Shown: piece after piece, positions 7,167 to 7,858 of the stretch | How the letters are laid out: each line of letters starts with the position of its first letter | How positions within the stretch are numbered: position 1 is the stretch's first letter | Assembly (NCBI GenBank): GCA_014728185.1 | Contig: WJMB01000397.1 | Location: forward strand, 1-7,858 | DNA length: 7,858 nt | Reading direction: 5' to 3' | Origin: Candidatus Coatesiibacteriota bacterium | Lineage (GTDB): Bacteria > RBG-13-66-14 | Notes under the pieces: generated by a model | The model's database searches: none | What the model was told of the DNA's origin: nothing | What the model saw: only the letters and a program-made list of their open reading frames with translations | Program-made: the position numbers and the translations under genes

Positions 7167-7858
7167 TCAGCCGGCCTCTATCTCGGCCAGGATTGCCAAG
7201 ATACCCGCGGCGTTTCCGGCGTAGTAATCGGCGCCGAGGGCCTCGGCGGCCTCGGCGTCCAGCGTCGCGCCGCCGTCGATGAACTCCAGCCCGGCCGTCT
7301 CGATCAGCCACCGCGCCGTCCCCGGATCGAAGAAGGTGATGTGCTGGGGCTCGCCGGTCGGCCGGAAGTGGATCCAGTCCGCGCCGTGGGCCGCGTCGAA
7401 GCCGTAACGCTCGGTGACGGCCACGTTGGGCATGTAGTTGAACCACAGGCCGCCGGGCTTGAGCAGCTTGAACACCTTCTCGGCGAAGGCGGCGGGGTCG
7501 GCGACGTGCTCGAGGACGTGGACGCTGACCACGTAATCGAAGCGGGCGTTGGGCGGCGGGATGCGGTACTTCTCGAAGGGCAGGGCCTTCACCTGGAGGC
7601 CCTGCTCTTCGCAGTGCCGCGCGGCGGCGGCGTTGACCTCGCAACCGCGGACGGTGAAGCCCAGCTCGGCCAGGCCGCGCAGGGTGTGACCGTTGCCGCA
7701 GCCGATCTCCAGCACGCGGCCGACGGGCTGGCGGTGCATCTCCCACAGGTTGCCCCTCTGCCCGAGGAAGCGCTGCAGGTCCTCCTCGACCGCCTCCCGG
7801 CTGACGATGGTGTCGTACTCGTCCTCGGCCTCGGTGGTCGCGACGCCCTCGATGATCC
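7167..7858 (-). CDS. Class I SAM-dependent methyltransferase, N-terminus outside window
   Basis: This protein transfers a methyl group from S-adenosylmethionine; the substrate cannot be told. Counting from the first complete codon (7856), 229 residues are visible. Motif I EIGCGNG lies at 50-56, the acidic residue ending strand 2 is E73 in GCEVN, then FDYVVSVHVLEHV around 107-118, LKPGG at 132-136 and PQHITFF at 170-176. This order is typical of Methyltransf_11/23-type enzymes, which often act on sugars, lipids or small molecules. An ATG at 7739 is not the likely start: it would leave only ten residues before motif I, and the purine-rich GGGAG abuts it with no spacing. The frame stays open to the window edge with plausible helical sequence (for example VEEDLQRFLGQRG) and no other visible ATG, GTG or TTG, so the gene begins beyond 7858. 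It converges on the MBOAT operon, and a functional link is unproven. Confidence 0.88.
   Translation of the reverse strand, partial: IIEGVATTEAEDEYDTIVSREAVEEDLQRFLGQRGNLWEMHRQPVGRVLEIGCGNGHTLRGLAELGFTVRGCEVNAAAARHCEEQGLQVKALPFEKYRIPPPNARFDYVVSVHVLEHVADPAAFAEKVFKLLKPGGLWFNYMPNVAVTERYGFDAAHGADWIHFRPTGEPQHITFFDPGTARWLIETAGLEFIDGGATLDAEAAEALGADYYAGNAAGILAILAEIEAG

Noticed and set aside
7123..7746. 207-codon minus-strand frame overlapping the methyltransferase
   Set aside because: It is an Arg/Pro-rich shadow in another frame. The methyltransferase frame holds all the SAM-binding motifs.

Overview
The window reads as chromosomal DNA from a high-GC bacterium. The genes use mostly G- or C-ending codons, and the gaps between them are clearly poorer in G and C. 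A lipoprotein signal peptide with alanine after the lipidated cysteine and a membrane O-acyltransferase locus fit a diderm (Gram-negative) cell. I cannot name the phylum from sequence alone; an uncultured lineage is possible. There is no sign of phage, plasmid, insertion sequence, CRISPR array, tRNA or rRNA.

Layout. (1) 1-2202: a groES-groEL chaperonin operon with an AT-rich upstream region, good Shine-Dalgarno sites and a textbook intrinsic terminator, but no CIRCE operator in the visible leader. (2) 2203-2730: a gene-poor, lower-GC gap with small hairpins, ending in an extended -10 promoter. (3) 2731-3438: a predicted lipoprotein of unknown function whose mature part looks like two copies of an ExbD/TolR-type periplasmic fold. 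(4) 3456-6973: a compact three-gene operon with an MBOAT (AlgI-type) membrane O-acyltransferase followed by two tandem paralogous, membrane-anchored SGNH-like proteins. Its sigma70-type promoter lies within an inverted repeat that also looks like a terminator for the upstream gene. (5) 6974-7166: a convergent gap with two hairpins. (6) 7167-7858, minus strand: a class I SAM-dependent methyltransferase whose N-terminus lies beyond the window edge.

How the genes work together. GroES and GroEL form the folding chamber. By analogy with alginate (AlgI/AlgJ/AlgX), peptidoglycan (PatA/PatB) and teichoic acid (DltB/DltD) systems, the MBOAT protein would pass acyl groups, probably acetyl, across the inner membrane, and the SGNH proteins would transfer them to, or remove them from, an extracytoplasmic glycan. 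The substrate cannot be read here because no polysaccharide synthase or glycosyltransferase is visible. The best candidates for something less ordinary are the duplicated SGNH partner, the promoter-in-terminator arrangement and the ExbD-like lipoprotein. No wholly new system is evident.
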